Positions 50,252-59,001 of a DNA stretch of 64,000 nucleotides are shown here, one piece after another. Position 1 is the stretch's first letter; each line of letters begins with the position of its first letter. The notes under the pieces were generated by a model. The model was not told the origin of the DNA. It saw nothing but the letters and a program-made list of their open reading frames with translations, and did no database searches. The position numbers and the translations under genes are program-made. Origin of the DNA: Clostridia bacterium (GTDB taxonomy: Bacteria > Bacillota > Clostridia > Oscillospirales > CAG-272); contig JAGAMD010000030.1 of assembly GCA_017624905.1 (NCBI GenBank), positions 30,048 through 94,047 on the forward strand, given 5' to 3'.

Positions 50252-51321
50252 TTGTATTTCATTGGCGTAAAGATTACTCCGTTTACATTTTGCTCTTTAT
50301 CAGTTGGAACAAAGCCTAGCCGAGTGTAAATTGGAATACCATAGGGTGCTGCATTAACGGTAAATTCCTTTAGGTCATAGTCCTTTTTCATTAGGTTAAA
50401 TAAATCCTTGCCTATGCCTAAGCGATGGTATCTTTTATCGACATAAAAATATCCTATATGGTTATTCTCTCTCATGCCAAGCACACCTACAATCTTACCG
50501 TTATGTGATGCTGAATAAAATGATATGTTCTTTTTTTCTCTGGTTTCTTCTATTATTCTTTTGTACTCAGCTCCCCCCTCAGGTGGAAAGACAGGAACTT
50601 CAAATTCAGAGAAAACCTGCCATACAAGGTCAAGGCACTCGTCTATTTTATCTACACCTGATTTTTCAAGCTTAATTTCATCCTTGCAAACAATTTTTAG
50701 GGGACACGTGTCGCATTTTGGACTTTTTGCAGTACAATATTCTCGTCCAAAAAGTACCATTCTATGACAGAAATCGCTCTGCTCCTTTGGTTCAATTAGC
50801 TCGGACATTATCTTCTCGGTTTTGACAGGATCCTTCTGTCCCTCGGGATACATACCAAATCTACCACAAATTCGCATACAATGTGTGTCTGCCACAATGG
50901 CCGGCATACCATAAAGGTCACCGAGAAGCAGATTGGCAATTTTTCTGCCAACGCCCTCAAATGTAAGGAGCGTTTCCATATCACTTGGAACTACTCCATT
51001 GTATTCATAGTGTAGCTTTCGGCTCTCTTCCTTGATGCTTTTTGCTTTCATTCTGTATAAGCCACAAGGCTTGATTATCTGTTCAATATCATTAATAGGT
51101 GCATCAGCCAAAGCCTTTGCGGTTGGATATGCTTTAAATAGCTCACGACAGACAATATTTACTCTTTCGTCTGTGCATTGGGCACTTAATCTGCCCATAA
51201 CAAGTAACTTCCAACCATCACCCTCATACTCTAGTGAGCATTTTGCCTCGGGATAAAGCTTTTTAAGGAGCTTTACAATCTTGGCTATTTTATTTTTCTT
51301 CTCATTTTTAGTCAAAATCAT
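50245..51321 (-). CDS. Endonuclease III fused to GNAT acetyltransferase
   Basis: A 358-residue two-domain protein. Residues 1-215 form endonuclease III: the helix-hairpin-helix FEGVGRKIAN (Lys127 is the catalytic lysine), the catalytic Asp145 in VADTHC, and an iron-sulfur cluster with Cys196-x6-Cys203-x2-Cys206-x5-Cys212. Residues about 225-358 form a GNAT domain: YFYVDKRYHRLGIGKDLFN carries the acetyl-CoA loop (RxxGxG) and PIYTRLGFVPTD is the usual last block. The ATG at 51321 follows GGAGTGT. Nth removes oxidised pyrimidines; the GNAT partner suggests coupled acetylation. It is the last gene of a zapA-U32-maf-nth run. Confidence 0.9.
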   Translation of the reverse strand: MILTKNEKKNKIAKIVKLLKKLYPEAKCSLEYEGDGWKLLVMGRLSAQCTDERVNIVCRELFKAYPTAKALADAPINDIEQIIKPCGLYRMKAKSIKEESRKLHYEYNGVVPSDMETLLTFEGVGRKIANLLLGDLYGMPAIVADTHCMRICGRFGMYPEGQKDPVKTEKIMSELIEPKEQSDFCHRMVLFGREYCTAKSPKCDTCPLKIVCKDEIKLEKSGVDKIDECLDLVWQVFSEFEVPVFPPEGGAEYKRIIEETREKKNISFYSASHNGKIVGVLGMRENNHIGYFYVDKRYHRLGIGKDLFNLMKKDYDLKEFTVNAAPYGIPIYTRLGFVPTDKEQNVNGVIFTPMKYKK

Positions 51322-51338
51322 ACACTCCTCTCTACTTT

Positions 51339-51905
51339 TTATATTAAATTAACTCCAAACTCATCCTTTAAGACCTTGACTAGCTTACAAAGAGGCAAGC
51401 CAACTACATTGTAAAAATCACCGTCGATTTTTTCAACAAATGCACCTGCCATCTCTTGAATGCCGTATGCTCCTGCTTTATCAACAGGATTGTATTTTTC
51501 AACATATGCATTTATCTCACTATCACTAAGCTCACGCATTACAACAGCGGTTGTTTCGCTTGTTGAGTATGTCCTGCCACTGCATTTCACAGCAAGGCCG
51601 CTGACAACATAGTGAGTTGTGCCGGAAAGCAGCTTAAGCATTCTTTTGGCATCATCCTTGTCCTTTGGTTTGCCAAGAATTTCATTTTCATAAATTACAA
51701 CTGTATCACAGCCGATAATTATCTCGTCGTTCTTTGCCTCAATGGTTTCTGCCTTTTTCCTAGCTAACAGCTCGGGAATTTTATATATGTCTAATCCCTT
51801 TTCAATGGTTTCATCAGCATCGCTTATCTTAACTGTAAAATCAGCTGTAACCATTGATAATATTTCACGTCTGCGTGGGGATTTTGATGCTAAAACAAGC
51901 TTCAT
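51339..51905 (-). CDS. maf: Maf family nucleotide pyrophosphatase
   Basis: A 188-residue protein that removes non-canonical or unwanted nucleoside triphosphates. Marks are LASKSPRRREILSM at the start, the central IIIGCDTVVIYENEILGKPKDKDDAKRMLKLLSG, and YNPVDKAGAYGIQEMAGAFVEKIDGDFYNVVGLPL. Length is normal. The ATG follows GAGGTAAAA. It lies between the U32 gene (7 bases away) and the nth fusion gene (17 bases) on the same strand. Confidence 0.95.
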   Translation of the reverse strand: MKLVLASKSPRRREILSMVTADFTVKISDADETIEKGLDIYKIPELLARKKAETIEAKNDEIIIGCDTVVIYENEILGKPKDKDDAKRMLKLLSGTTHYVVSGLAVKCSGRTYSTSETTAVVMRELSDSEINAYVEKYNPVDKAGAYGIQEMAGAFVEKIDGDFYNVVGLPLCKLVKVLKDEFGVNLI

Positions 51906-51912
51906 TTTTACC

Positions 51913-53886
51913 TCATTTTACTCTTCTGAAATCGCCGTTTTTGGCTTTTTTGTTTTTGTAGCTTTCTATTATCTCATAACACTCATCTCTCGATTCGTCG
52001 CTGAAAATGAAATGATATGAAAAATCATTGATGTCGCTTTGCTTGTCAGCCATATAAATTGGAACACTATTATAAATGATGTTCCTGTGTCCATATATGC
52101 CACGGGCAAAGAATTTTGCTCCTTGACGGTCATTCATATAGCCTTTGCATTTATCACAACCGACCGTATCCTTTAGGATACACTTATGCGTTGTCATAAG
52201 CGGTAGCTTACCGTATACAACCATAGAATAAGATTTAAAATCTCTTGCTTGAGCCAAGTTTAACTCTGGAGATAGGACTAGTCCTTTTGCACCTGTTTTC
52301 ATCAAATAATCGACACAGGGTCTATTAAATGCATTGAATCGATAGTCAAGCAGGATGTTAAATTCATATCTTTTTACTCGCTCTATTTGACCTATATTTG
52401 AGATAAGTGCCCATTTTGCTCCCTTTTCCTTAGCACTCTTCAAAAGATAGTCAATCTCGCCCCACTCACTATCAAAAACAACAGGGGGCATATGTACACC
52501 GTTTGATTTACCCGTATATTTTTCAAGTGGTACAAAAATAACATCAAAATAATCGCTGTTCTTTGGTATTTGATTTTCATCAACAAAGGTTGATGTTTTG
52601 ATTTTTTGGACCCTTGGCAATGCTTGTCCCTCGTACTCTTTAATTTCAAGCTGAGAATTAGAGCTTAAAAGACTCGCAATAGCTGTACGCCTTAAATTAT
52701 TAAGTGATGATACTCTCACCATTATGTCATCTGACTTCAAGACTTTGATTTTGCCAAGTGATAATGGAGTGTTTCCTAGCTTAGAGAGGCTCTTTTTTAT
52801 ATCCTCCTCCGAGATAGGGGCATTAATCGCCTTTTCTACAATGTCGCCATAGGCTACTGCTCTCTTTTCAAGAAGCTCGACAGTTAGCTTTGCTCTTTGT
52901 CCCTCATATAGCTCAGCTATCATATTGACGCTTGGCTTGTTTAGTGCTGTTTCATCTGTAATTATCTCGTTTGATGCACTCTTATCCTTATCTGTGCGCA
53001 CTCCCAACATTGAGCTATTTATATCTTTGATAAAATAGCCATCCGTGAAGCCTTGGCGTGAAAAAAGCTCACCAAGTGTCTTAATTTCAAGCTTTGACGC
53101 ATTCCTTTTTTCATTGATTAGCCTTTTCCAAATTGATACAACTCCACTTACATAGCTCTCACCCTTCATACGTCCCTCAATTTTTAATGAGGTAACACCG
53201 GAGTCTATGATTTCTGTTATATGATTTGATAGAGTCATATCCTTTAAGCTAAGTGGATATGAGGTCTTGCCGTCAATTGTATATGGTAAGCGACAAGGCT
53301 GAGCGCACTCGCCACGGTTACCACTTCTTCCACCTAGTGCATAGCTCATAAGACATTGACCGGATACTGACATACAATGTGCTCCGTGCACAAACATTTC
53401 TGTTTCGCAAGGTGCATTTTTTGATATATATTTTATGTTTTCCTTGTCAAGCTCACGGGCTAAAACCACTCTTGAATAACCAAGTGTTTTATATAGATAT
53501 TCAAGACCGTCAAGATTGTGCACTGTGCATTGTGTACTTGCGTGTAGCTCTATGCTTGGATAATGCTTTTTTATTAGGCTTGCCACACCAAAATCAGCTA
53601 CTATAAAGGCATCTGTGCCCATATTGTGTAGCTTTACCACATACCCAAGCATTTTAGTTAGCTCACGCTCATATAAGCAAGTATTAAGTGTTATATATAC
53701 CTTTACACCATGTGCATGTGCAAGAGCTATCGCCTTTTCGGCTTCTTCTAAGGTGAAGTTTGTTGCACGTATTCTGGCATTAAACACATCTGTGCCGAAA
53801 TATACAGCGTCGCATCCACCGTAAATTGCACCTACAAGGGCTTTCATATCGCCTGCAGGTGCAAGTATTTCAATTTTATTCTTCAT
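51913..53886 (-). CDS. Peptidase U32 family protein with DUF3656 region
   Basis: A 657-residue protein of the U32/collagenase-like family. N-terminal EILAPAGDMKALVGAIYGGCDAVYFG is the hallmark, and the cysteine cluster GAHCMSVSGQCLMSYALGGRSGNRGECAQPCRLPY (about 170-204) matches the Fe-S-type cysteine set of U32 members such as RlhA, which hydroxylate 23S rRNA. The second half contains the DUF3656 region and a further CILKDTVGCDKCKGYM cluster. It starts at the ATG at 53886, which overlaps the end of zapA (ATGAAGAATAA). Role in RNA modification is inferred by analogy. Confidence 0.88.
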   Translation of the reverse strand: MKNKIEILAPAGDMKALVGAIYGGCDAVYFGTDVFNARIRATNFTLEEAEKAIALAHAHGVKVYITLNTCLYERELTKMLGYVVKLHNMGTDAFIVADFGVASLIKKHYPSIELHASTQCTVHNLDGLEYLYKTLGYSRVVLARELDKENIKYISKNAPCETEMFVHGAHCMSVSGQCLMSYALGGRSGNRGECAQPCRLPYTIDGKTSYPLSLKDMTLSNHITEIIDSGVTSLKIEGRMKGESYVSGVVSIWKRLINEKRNASKLEIKTLGELFSRQGFTDGYFIKDINSSMLGVRTDKDKSASNEIITDETALNKPSVNMIAELYEGQRAKLTVELLEKRAVAYGDIVEKAINAPISEEDIKKSLSKLGNTPLSLGKIKVLKSDDIMVRVSSLNNLRRTAIASLLSSNSQLEIKEYEGQALPRVQKIKTSTFVDENQIPKNSDYFDVIFVPLEKYTGKSNGVHMPPVVFDSEWGEIDYLLKSAKEKGAKWALISNIGQIERVKRYEFNILLDYRFNAFNRPCVDYLMKTGAKGLVLSPELNLAQARDFKSYSMVVYGKLPLMTTHKCILKDTVGCDKCKGYMNDRQGAKFFARGIYGHRNIIYNSVPIYMADKQSDINDFSYHFIFSDESRDECYEIIESYKNKKAKNGDFRRVK

Positions 53887-54184
53887 AGCCAAGCTGACTT
53901 CTTAGTTCCTCGTTTTCTTTTCTCATTCTGTTTAAATTTGCTTGGTAAAGGGCGATTTGAGTTTCAAGATTTCTTACCTTCATTGAGTCCTCTCCGCCTT
54001 GACCACAATGGCTCATAGCACAGAAAAGTGCAGCCTCAATAAGTGAGCAATTCTTTTTATTTTTAAGAATATTAGTTATTTCATCCTCAACTGATTTTGC
54101 AACACCCTCTACATATTCACGTCCGTCCTCGCTAATAATACCGAGCTTAATGCCGTGAATTTCAACATAAATCTTCTCTTTCAT
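53876..54184 (-). CDS. zapA: Cell-division protein ZapA
   Basis: A 102-residue protein that bundles FtsZ at the division ring. Its N-terminal YVEIHGIKLGIISEDGREYVEGVAKSVEDEI and the long C-terminal coiled coil (KVRNLETQIALYQANLNRMRKENEELRSQ) match ZapA. Length is normal. RBS AAAGGAAAAGG precedes the ATG at 54184. It heads a minus-strand run zapA-U32-maf-nth, with the start of the U32 gene overlapping its stop codon. Confidence 0.9.
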   Translation of the reverse strand: MKEKIYVEIHGIKLGIISEDGREYVEGVAKSVEDEITNILKNKKNCSLIEAALFCAMSHCGQGGEDSMKVRNLETQIALYQANLNRMRKENEELRSQLGYEE

Positions 54185-54312
54185 TCCCTTTTCCTTTCAA
54201 ACCTCTTGCAATTTTGAATGTTAGAGGCTATAATAAATTATAACTTATATTTTAATTATATAGTATAGTGACTTTTTTATCAAGTCAAATTTAAATTTTT
54301 TTGGAGTATATT

Positions 54313-55095
54313 ATGATTAAGGATTGCAAAAGAATTGTTATAAAAATCGGCACTTCTACTCTTACCTATCCAAATGGTGCTTTAAATCTACGCAGAATAG
54401 AGGTTTTGGTACAAACTATTGCCGACTTTAAAAACGCAGGGCACGAGGTTGTTGTGGTTAGCTCCGGTGCTGTTGGTGCCGGTTATGCCAAGCTATCACT
54501 TAGCGAATATCCTAAGACTCTTGAAGAAAAGCAAGCCTGTGCCGCCGTTGGTCAAAGTCAGCTTATGAAAATTTATGAGAACTTTTTTGCAAACTACTCA
54601 CACACAGTTGCACAGATCCTTATGACTAAGGATGTTGTTGATGACTCACACCGTCTTGAGCATGTAAAAAATACATTTAATACTCTACTCAAAATGGGAT
54701 GTGTTCCTATCGTAAATGAAAACGACTCAGTTTCCTGTGATGGTATCCGTTTTGGTGGAAACGATACTCTTTCAGCTTATGTTGCAATAGCTTGTGATGC
54801 TGATATTATCATCAACCTCTCTGACATTGATGGACTTTATGATAGCGACCCGAGAAAAAACAAGGATGCTAAGCTAATCAGTAGAGTTGATGAGATTACC
54901 GACGAGGTAATATCTTATGCCGGTGGTGCAGGCAGTGAAAGAGGCACAGGTGGAATGCTAACCAAAATAAACGCAGCAAAAATTGCTACCGAAAATGGTA
55001 TTCCAATGATAATTTTAAATGGTGAAAATCCACGCATTTTATATGATATTTTAGATGGCAAGCATGTTGGAACATACTTTGCCAAAAAGAAATAA
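54313..55095 (+). CDS. proB: Glutamate 5-kinase
   Basis: A 260-residue kinase of the short form without PUA domain. Marks are RIVIKIGTSTLTYPNGALN, EVVVVSSGAVGAGYAKL, NENDSVSCDGIRFGGNDTLSAYVA and the GSERGTGGMLTKINAAKIA block. It phosphorylates glutamate in the first step of proline synthesis. The ATG at 54313 follows TTGGAGTA; the frame can be extended to a TTG at 54301 without a ribosome site. The gene is divergent from zapA and is followed 11 bases later by proA. Confidence 0.95.
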   Translation: MIKDCKRIVIKIGTSTLTYPNGALNLRRIEVLVQTIADFKNAGHEVVVVSSGAVGAGYAKLSLSEYPKTLEEKQACAAVGQSQLMKIYENFFANYSHTVAQILMTKDVVDDSHRLEHVKNTFNTLLKMGCVPIVNENDSVSCDGIRFGGNDTLSAYVAIACDADIIINLSDIDGLYDSDPRKNKDAKLISRVDEITDEVISYAGGAGSERGTGGMLTKINAAKIATENGIPMIILNGENPRILYDILDGKHVGTYFAKKK

Positions 55096-55106
55096 TAGGT
55101 GAAAAT

Positions 55107-56357
55107 ATGACACTACACGAAGAAATGATTGCTTTATGCCTTGGTGCTAAAGAAGCATCACTAAAAATCGGACTCGCTACCAAAGAGGAAAGAAACAGTT
55201 TACTTATAGCTATTGCTGACAGCATTAAGCAAAATTATGAATTAATTATTGAGGCTAACAAGATAGATTTAAGCAAGGCAAAGGAAAATGGTATAGCGGA
55301 CGCTATGCTTGACCGCCTTATGCTTAACAAGGACAGAATATATGCAATAGCTGATGCTATTTGCCAAATTGTTACCTTGCCTGATCCACTAGAAAAGTGC
55401 GAAATATCGACACGTCCCAACGGATTAGTAATTGAAAAACACGCAGTACCTCTTGGTGTTGTGGGTATGATTTACGAGGCTAGACCTAATGTAACACCTG
55501 ATGCTGCAACTCTATGCTTAAAGAGTGGAAATGCAGTTGTTTTGCGTGGTGGCAAGGAAGCTATCAACTCAAACAAATGTATGGTAAAAATAATTGGCGA
55601 TACACTCGAAGCTTGTGGCTTTGACAGACGCACGGTTTCTTTAGTTGAAAACACTACTCGCGATAGTGCCAATGAGCTTATGGCTATGCGTGGTTATATA
55701 GATGTATTGATTCCACGTGGTGGCAAGGGACTTATTAAAAATGTTGTTGAAAACTCCACAGTACCTGTTATTGAAACCGGTGCCGGCAACTGTCATCTAT
55801 ATGTTGACAAGACTGCTGATATTGAAATGGCTCTAAATGTAGCACTTAATGCAAAGTGTCAACGTCCTTCAGTTTGTAACGCAATTGAGACACTTTTAGT
55901 ACACAAGGATGTCGCAAATGAATTTTTACCAAAATTTTATGAGCTAACACGCAAATTTAACCTTGAATTTAGAGGATGTGCCGACACGTGTATGATTTTA
56001 GACGGTATTTCTCTTGCGACAGACGAGGATTACAACACAGAATACGACGATTATATTGTTAGTGTTAAGGTTGTAAATGATGTTTTCGAGGCTGTAACGC
56101 ATATAAGAAAATATTCAACAGGACACAGCGAGGCTATTATCACAAACGACAAGGAAAATGCCGACTATTTCACAAAGGCTATTGACTCCTGTGCTCTATA
56201 TGTAAACGCATCTACTCGCTTCACCGACGGTGGCGAGTTCGGATTAGGTGCTGAAATTGGCATTTCTACACAGAAATTGCATGTGCGTGGCCCTATGGGA
56301 CTTGAGGCACTAACTACTCACAAATATATTATCAAGGGTGAGGGACAAACAAGGTGA
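55107..56357 (+). CDS. proA: Gamma-glutamyl phosphate reductase
   Basis: A 416-residue NADPH-dependent enzyme of the second proline step. The catalytic cysteine lies in NAKCQRPSVCNAIETLLV (about 250-267), and PLGVVGMIYEARPNVTPDA, VVLRGGKEAINSN and FTDGGEFGLGAEIGISTQKLHVRGPMGLEALTTHKY are family signatures. Length is normal. RBS AGGTGAAAAT. It overlaps thiI by four bases (GTGA), so the three genes form one coupled operon. Confidence 0.96.
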   Translation: MTLHEEMIALCLGAKEASLKIGLATKEERNSLLIAIADSIKQNYELIIEANKIDLSKAKENGIADAMLDRLMLNKDRIYAIADAICQIVTLPDPLEKCEISTRPNGLVIEKHAVPLGVVGMIYEARPNVTPDAATLCLKSGNAVVLRGGKEAINSNKCMVKIIGDTLEACGFDRRTVSLVENTTRDSANELMAMRGYIDVLIPRGGKGLIKNVVENSTVPVIETGAGNCHLYVDKTADIEMALNVALNAKCQRPSVCNAIETLLVHKDVANEFLPKFYELTRKFNLEFRGCADTCMILDGISLATDEDYNTEYDDYIVSVKVVNDVFEAVTHIRKYSTGHSEAIITNDKENADYFTKAIDSCALYVNASTRFTDGGEFGLGAEIGISTQKLHVRGPMGLEALTTHKYIIKGEGQTR

Positions 56358-57556
56358 AGGAAGTAATTTTATGTAAGTACGGTGAGGTCATTTTAAAGGG
56401 CGCCAACCGTTCCGATTTTGAGGCTAAAATGCTCAAGCAGCTCCATCAAAGAGCTAGACGTGTAGGAAATTACAAGGTTTTCTATTCTCAGAGTACTGTT
56501 TATATTGAGCCTCTTGATGATGAAGCTATTGATAATATTGACGAAATGGTGTACCAAGCTAAACACGTATTTGGTTTTGTTGGTGTTTCTCGTGCGTTCG
56601 CGTGTGAGAAAAACATGGACACTATTTTAGATGTTGTAAGAAACGAGCTTGCTCCTCGTCTTTATGGCTACAAAACATTTAAGGCAGAGGCTAAGCGTTC
56701 AGACAAAAAGTTTCCTATGACATCTCCTGACATCTCTGCCGAGGTTGGTGGAGTTGTGCTTTCAAGCGTTAAAGGAATTAAGGTTGACGTTAAAAATCCT
56801 GAAGTTGTTGTGCGTGTTGAAATTCGCGAAAACGAGGCTTATATTCACGCAGGGCAAGAAAAGGGAGCCGGCGGTATTCCTTATGGCTCAAGTGGACGCG
56901 GTCTACTTCTCCTCTCCGGTGGTATTGACTCTCCTGTTGCCGGATTTATGATGGCTAAACGTGGTGTTCAGCTTGAGGCTATTCACTTTGAGAGCTTTCC
57001 ATATACCTCCGAAAGAGCTAAGGAAAAGGTACTAGAGCTTGCAAAAACCCTGACAAACTACACAATGCGACTACGTGTGCACGTTGTTTCACTTACTGAA
57101 ATACAAGAGCTTTTACGTGATAACTGTGAGGAGGAATACTTCACACTTATGTTACGCCGTTATATGATGGCAATTTCCCTTAAATTAGCGCACGATTATG
57201 ATTGTGAGGCTATTATCACGGGTGAAAGCTTAGGTCAGGTTGCAAGTCAAACAATGAAGGCGATAAATGTTACCAACTCAATGACAGATATTCCAATTTT
57301 CCGTCCTCTAATCGGTATGGACAAAGAGGAAATCATTAAGATTTCAAGAAATATCGGCACATTTGATACATCTACATTGCCATATGAGGATTGTTGTACT
57401 GTATTTACACCTCGTCATCCAAGAACTCGTCCGGAGCTTGAAAAGGTTATAGAACAACAAAATCGCTTACCATTTGATGAGCTTGTTGAAAAGGCTTATA
57501 AAACAAAGGAAATTATTGTTGTTAAGCAGTTCGGCGATAACAAAACAGAAGAATAA
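56354..57556 (+). CDS. thiI: tRNA 4-thiouridine synthase ThiI
   Basis: A 400-residue enzyme that adds sulfur to U8 of tRNA. It carries the N-terminal ferredoxin-like/THUMP domains (EVILCKYGEVILKGANRSDFE, then RSDKKFPMTSPDI) and the PP-loop LLLSGGIDSPVAGFMMAKRGV (about 189-209). The rhodanese domain of enteric ThiI is absent, as in most Gram-positive ThiI. The GTG start at 56354 overlaps proA. A bidirectional terminator follows at 57556-57595. The 6S RNA gene is convergent with it. Confidence 0.94.
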   Translation: MKEVILCKYGEVILKGANRSDFEAKMLKQLHQRARRVGNYKVFYSQSTVYIEPLDDEAIDNIDEMVYQAKHVFGFVGVSRAFACEKNMDTILDVVRNELAPRLYGYKTFKAEAKRSDKKFPMTSPDISAEVGGVVLSSVKGIKVDVKNPEVVVRVEIRENEAYIHAGQEKGAGGIPYGSSGRGLLLLSGGIDSPVAGFMMAKRGVQLEAIHFESFPYTSERAKEKVLELAKTLTNYTMRLRVHVVSLTEIQELLRDNCEEEYFTLMLRRYMMAISLKLAHDYDCEAIITGESLGQVASQTMKAINVTNSMTDIPIFRPLIGMDKEEIIKISRNIGTFDTSTLPYEDCCTVFTPRHPRTRPELEKVIEQQNRLPFDELVEKAYKTKEIIVVKQFGDNKTEE

Positions 57557-57595
57557 GAAAAACCTCTTGCAAAAATGCAAGAGGTTTATTTTTAT
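57556..57595. terminator. Shared terminator of thiI and 6S RNA
   Basis: Stem AAAACCTCTTGCA / TGCAAGAGGTTT with loop AAAA and A/T runs on both strands. It lies exactly between the two convergent genes. Confidence 0.85.
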
Positions 57596-57596
57596 T

Positions 57597-57770
57597 ATTA
57601 GCCCACCGTGCCGTGTAGAGTAACCATTTGAACCTTGTTCTAAACAAGGTGGCGTCCGCATAATACCTTTTCTGCTTCCAACGTCTATCGCTCCCTCGTC
57701 CGACTTGCGTCTCATTAAGAGGAGGGGGATAGGAGGCCTGCACACCGGTATAGGATATAAGACTCCTTTT
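57597..57770 (-). ncRNA. ssrS: 6S RNA
   Basis: Read on the minus strand, the 3' part contains CACCTTGTTTAGAACAAGG followed by TTCAAATGGTTAC, which matches the conserved 3' stem-loop of 6S RNA (in E. coli CACCUUGAACCAAGGGUUCAAGGGUUAC). The 5' part GCAGGCCTCC...CCCCCTCC with GACGAGGGAGCG fits the central-bubble flank, and ACCG / CGGT plus GTGTG / TACAC pair in the closing stem. Length about 175 bases is typical. It binds RNA polymerase and competes with promoters in stationary phase. The ends are approximate. A possible -10 box TACACT lies at 57775-57780. Confidence 0.88.
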
Positions 57771-57847
57771 AATAAGTGTAGCTCGAATACATCACTCTAT
57801 CACAAACATAGCAGGTTTAAAGCTAGTTTATGTTTTATAAGCAAATT

Positions 57848-58099
57848 TTATTCATCATCGTGGTCGATTATGTTAATCTTTGCATCAAAAATTGGGCAGA
57901 TCTTATCAAGCTCCTTGCCCTCAACAGGAACATATGTATCCTCCTTTTTGCTTGAAGATACCTTTTTTAAAACATAATATTCTGTTGGTGTAACAGCGAT
58001 ATATGTGCTACCGTCAATTACACATTCAGAAATCACCTCATAAACGCTTTCGGTTCCGTCGTCGTTTTGAAATGTTAGAAAGTTTTTGTCCTTAGCCAT
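57848..58099 (-). CDS. DUF1292 domain protein
   Basis: An 83-residue cytoplasmic protein of the DUF1292 family: FLTFQNDDGTESVYEVISECVIDGSTYIAVTPTEYYVLKKV and the acidic C-terminal tail (DAKINIIDHDDE). It is mainly beta-strand and common in Firmicutes, often near RNA or cell-envelope genes; its function is not established. It lies between the 6S RNA gene and the phoB-phoR operon, on the opposite strand to phoB. RBS AAAGGACAA precedes the ATG. Confidence 0.9.
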   Translation of the reverse strand: MAKDKNFLTFQNDDGTESVYEVISECVIDGSTYIAVTPTEYYVLKKVSSSKKEDTYVPVEGKELDKICPIFDAKINIIDHDDE

Positions 58100-58280
58100 T
58101 TTATTGTCCTTTCTTAGTCACTAAGACTCCAAATATATTTTATCATAAAATTATTTTTGTGTCAACATATCAATATGGATTTTGACTTGGTTTTAGTTGC
58201 CATTTTATTATATTTAAATATGGTAATATGTTCATATAATATTATGTACGATAATTTTACAAAGGCTTGACATTAATTTA

Positions 58281-58309
58281 TTGATTTGACCTTTATAATA
58301 TGATATAAT
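58281..58309 (+). promoter_or_regulatory. Promoter of phoB-phoR
   Basis: TTGATT at 58281-58286, 17-base spacer ending in TGA, TATAAT at 58304-58309. The start codon follows about 27 bases later. Confidence 0.7.
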
Positions 58310-58335
58310 TAAGTTGATTTTATAAAGGAGGCTCT

Positions 58336-59001
58336 ATGGAACAGCTTATTTATATAGTAGAAGACGATGACGGCGTTTGCGAGGTTTATGATGGTGCATT
58401 CGAAGGTCTATACAAAACTGAATTTTTCGAAAACGGTGCTGATTTTTTCAGTGTGTTTTCTAAAAATCGCCCCGACCTTGTTATTTTAGATATAATGCTC
58501 CCTGATATGGACGGATACACCATTCTTTCCAAAATACGTGAAATGGATGAGCGTGTACCTGTCATAATTGTTAGTGCAAAAAGTGATGAAATAAGCTTTG
58601 TTAAAGGGCTTAACAAGGGTGCTGACGACTATATGGCAAAGCCATTTTCAATAATGGAGCTTTTGGCAAGAGTCAAAACCAATTTAAGACGAGCTAATTT
58701 GTATGTTACAAAGGCAGATGGATTCTTAGTTGATAACAACACATACAAAATCCTCTATAACAATGTTGACCTAGGACTCACTCTTAAAGAGTTTTTGCTT
58801 CTCAAGCTTCTTATTTCAAAAGCCGGCATAACTATCGAGCGTGAGGAGCTATTCAGAGAGGTTTGGGGCGAGAGCTTTGTTGGTGAGACTCGCACAATTG
58901 ATATGCATATTGCCTCACTGCGTGAAAAAATAAAAGCTGTTGGTGGAGAGGATAACATAGTTACCGTACGCGGTGTAGGTTATCGTTATGATACAAAATG
59001 A
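58336..59001 (+). CDS. phoB: PhoB-type response regulator
   Basis: A 221-residue OmpR/PhoB-family regulator. The receiver domain (1-118) has the acidic pair EDD (10-12), the phosphorylated Asp in LVILDIMLPDMDG (about 53), and the K of MAKPFS (about 104). The winged helix (about 125-221) carries LTLKEFLLLKLLISKAG and GETRTIDMHIASLREKI, VRGVGYRYD. RBS AAAGGAGG. The stop overlaps the start of phoR by four bases. The upstream position of a Na/Pi transporter gene supports the Pho assignment, but OmpR relatives share these features. Confidence 0.85.
   Translation: MEQLIYIVEDDDGVCEVYDGAFEGLYKTEFFENGADFFSVFSKNRPDLVILDIMLPDMDGYTILSKIREMDERVPVIIVSAKSDEISFVKGLNKGADDYMAKPFSIMELLARVKTNLRRANLYVTKADGFLVDNNTYKILYNNVDLGLTLKEFLLLKLLISKAGITIEREELFREVWGESFVGETRTIDMHIASLREKIKAVGGEDNIVTVRGVGYRYDTK

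Noticed and set aside
57467-57745. Open frames on the minus strand over the 6S RNA
   Set aside because: The bases match conserved 6S RNA structure; the frames have no ribosome site and no protein family resemblance.
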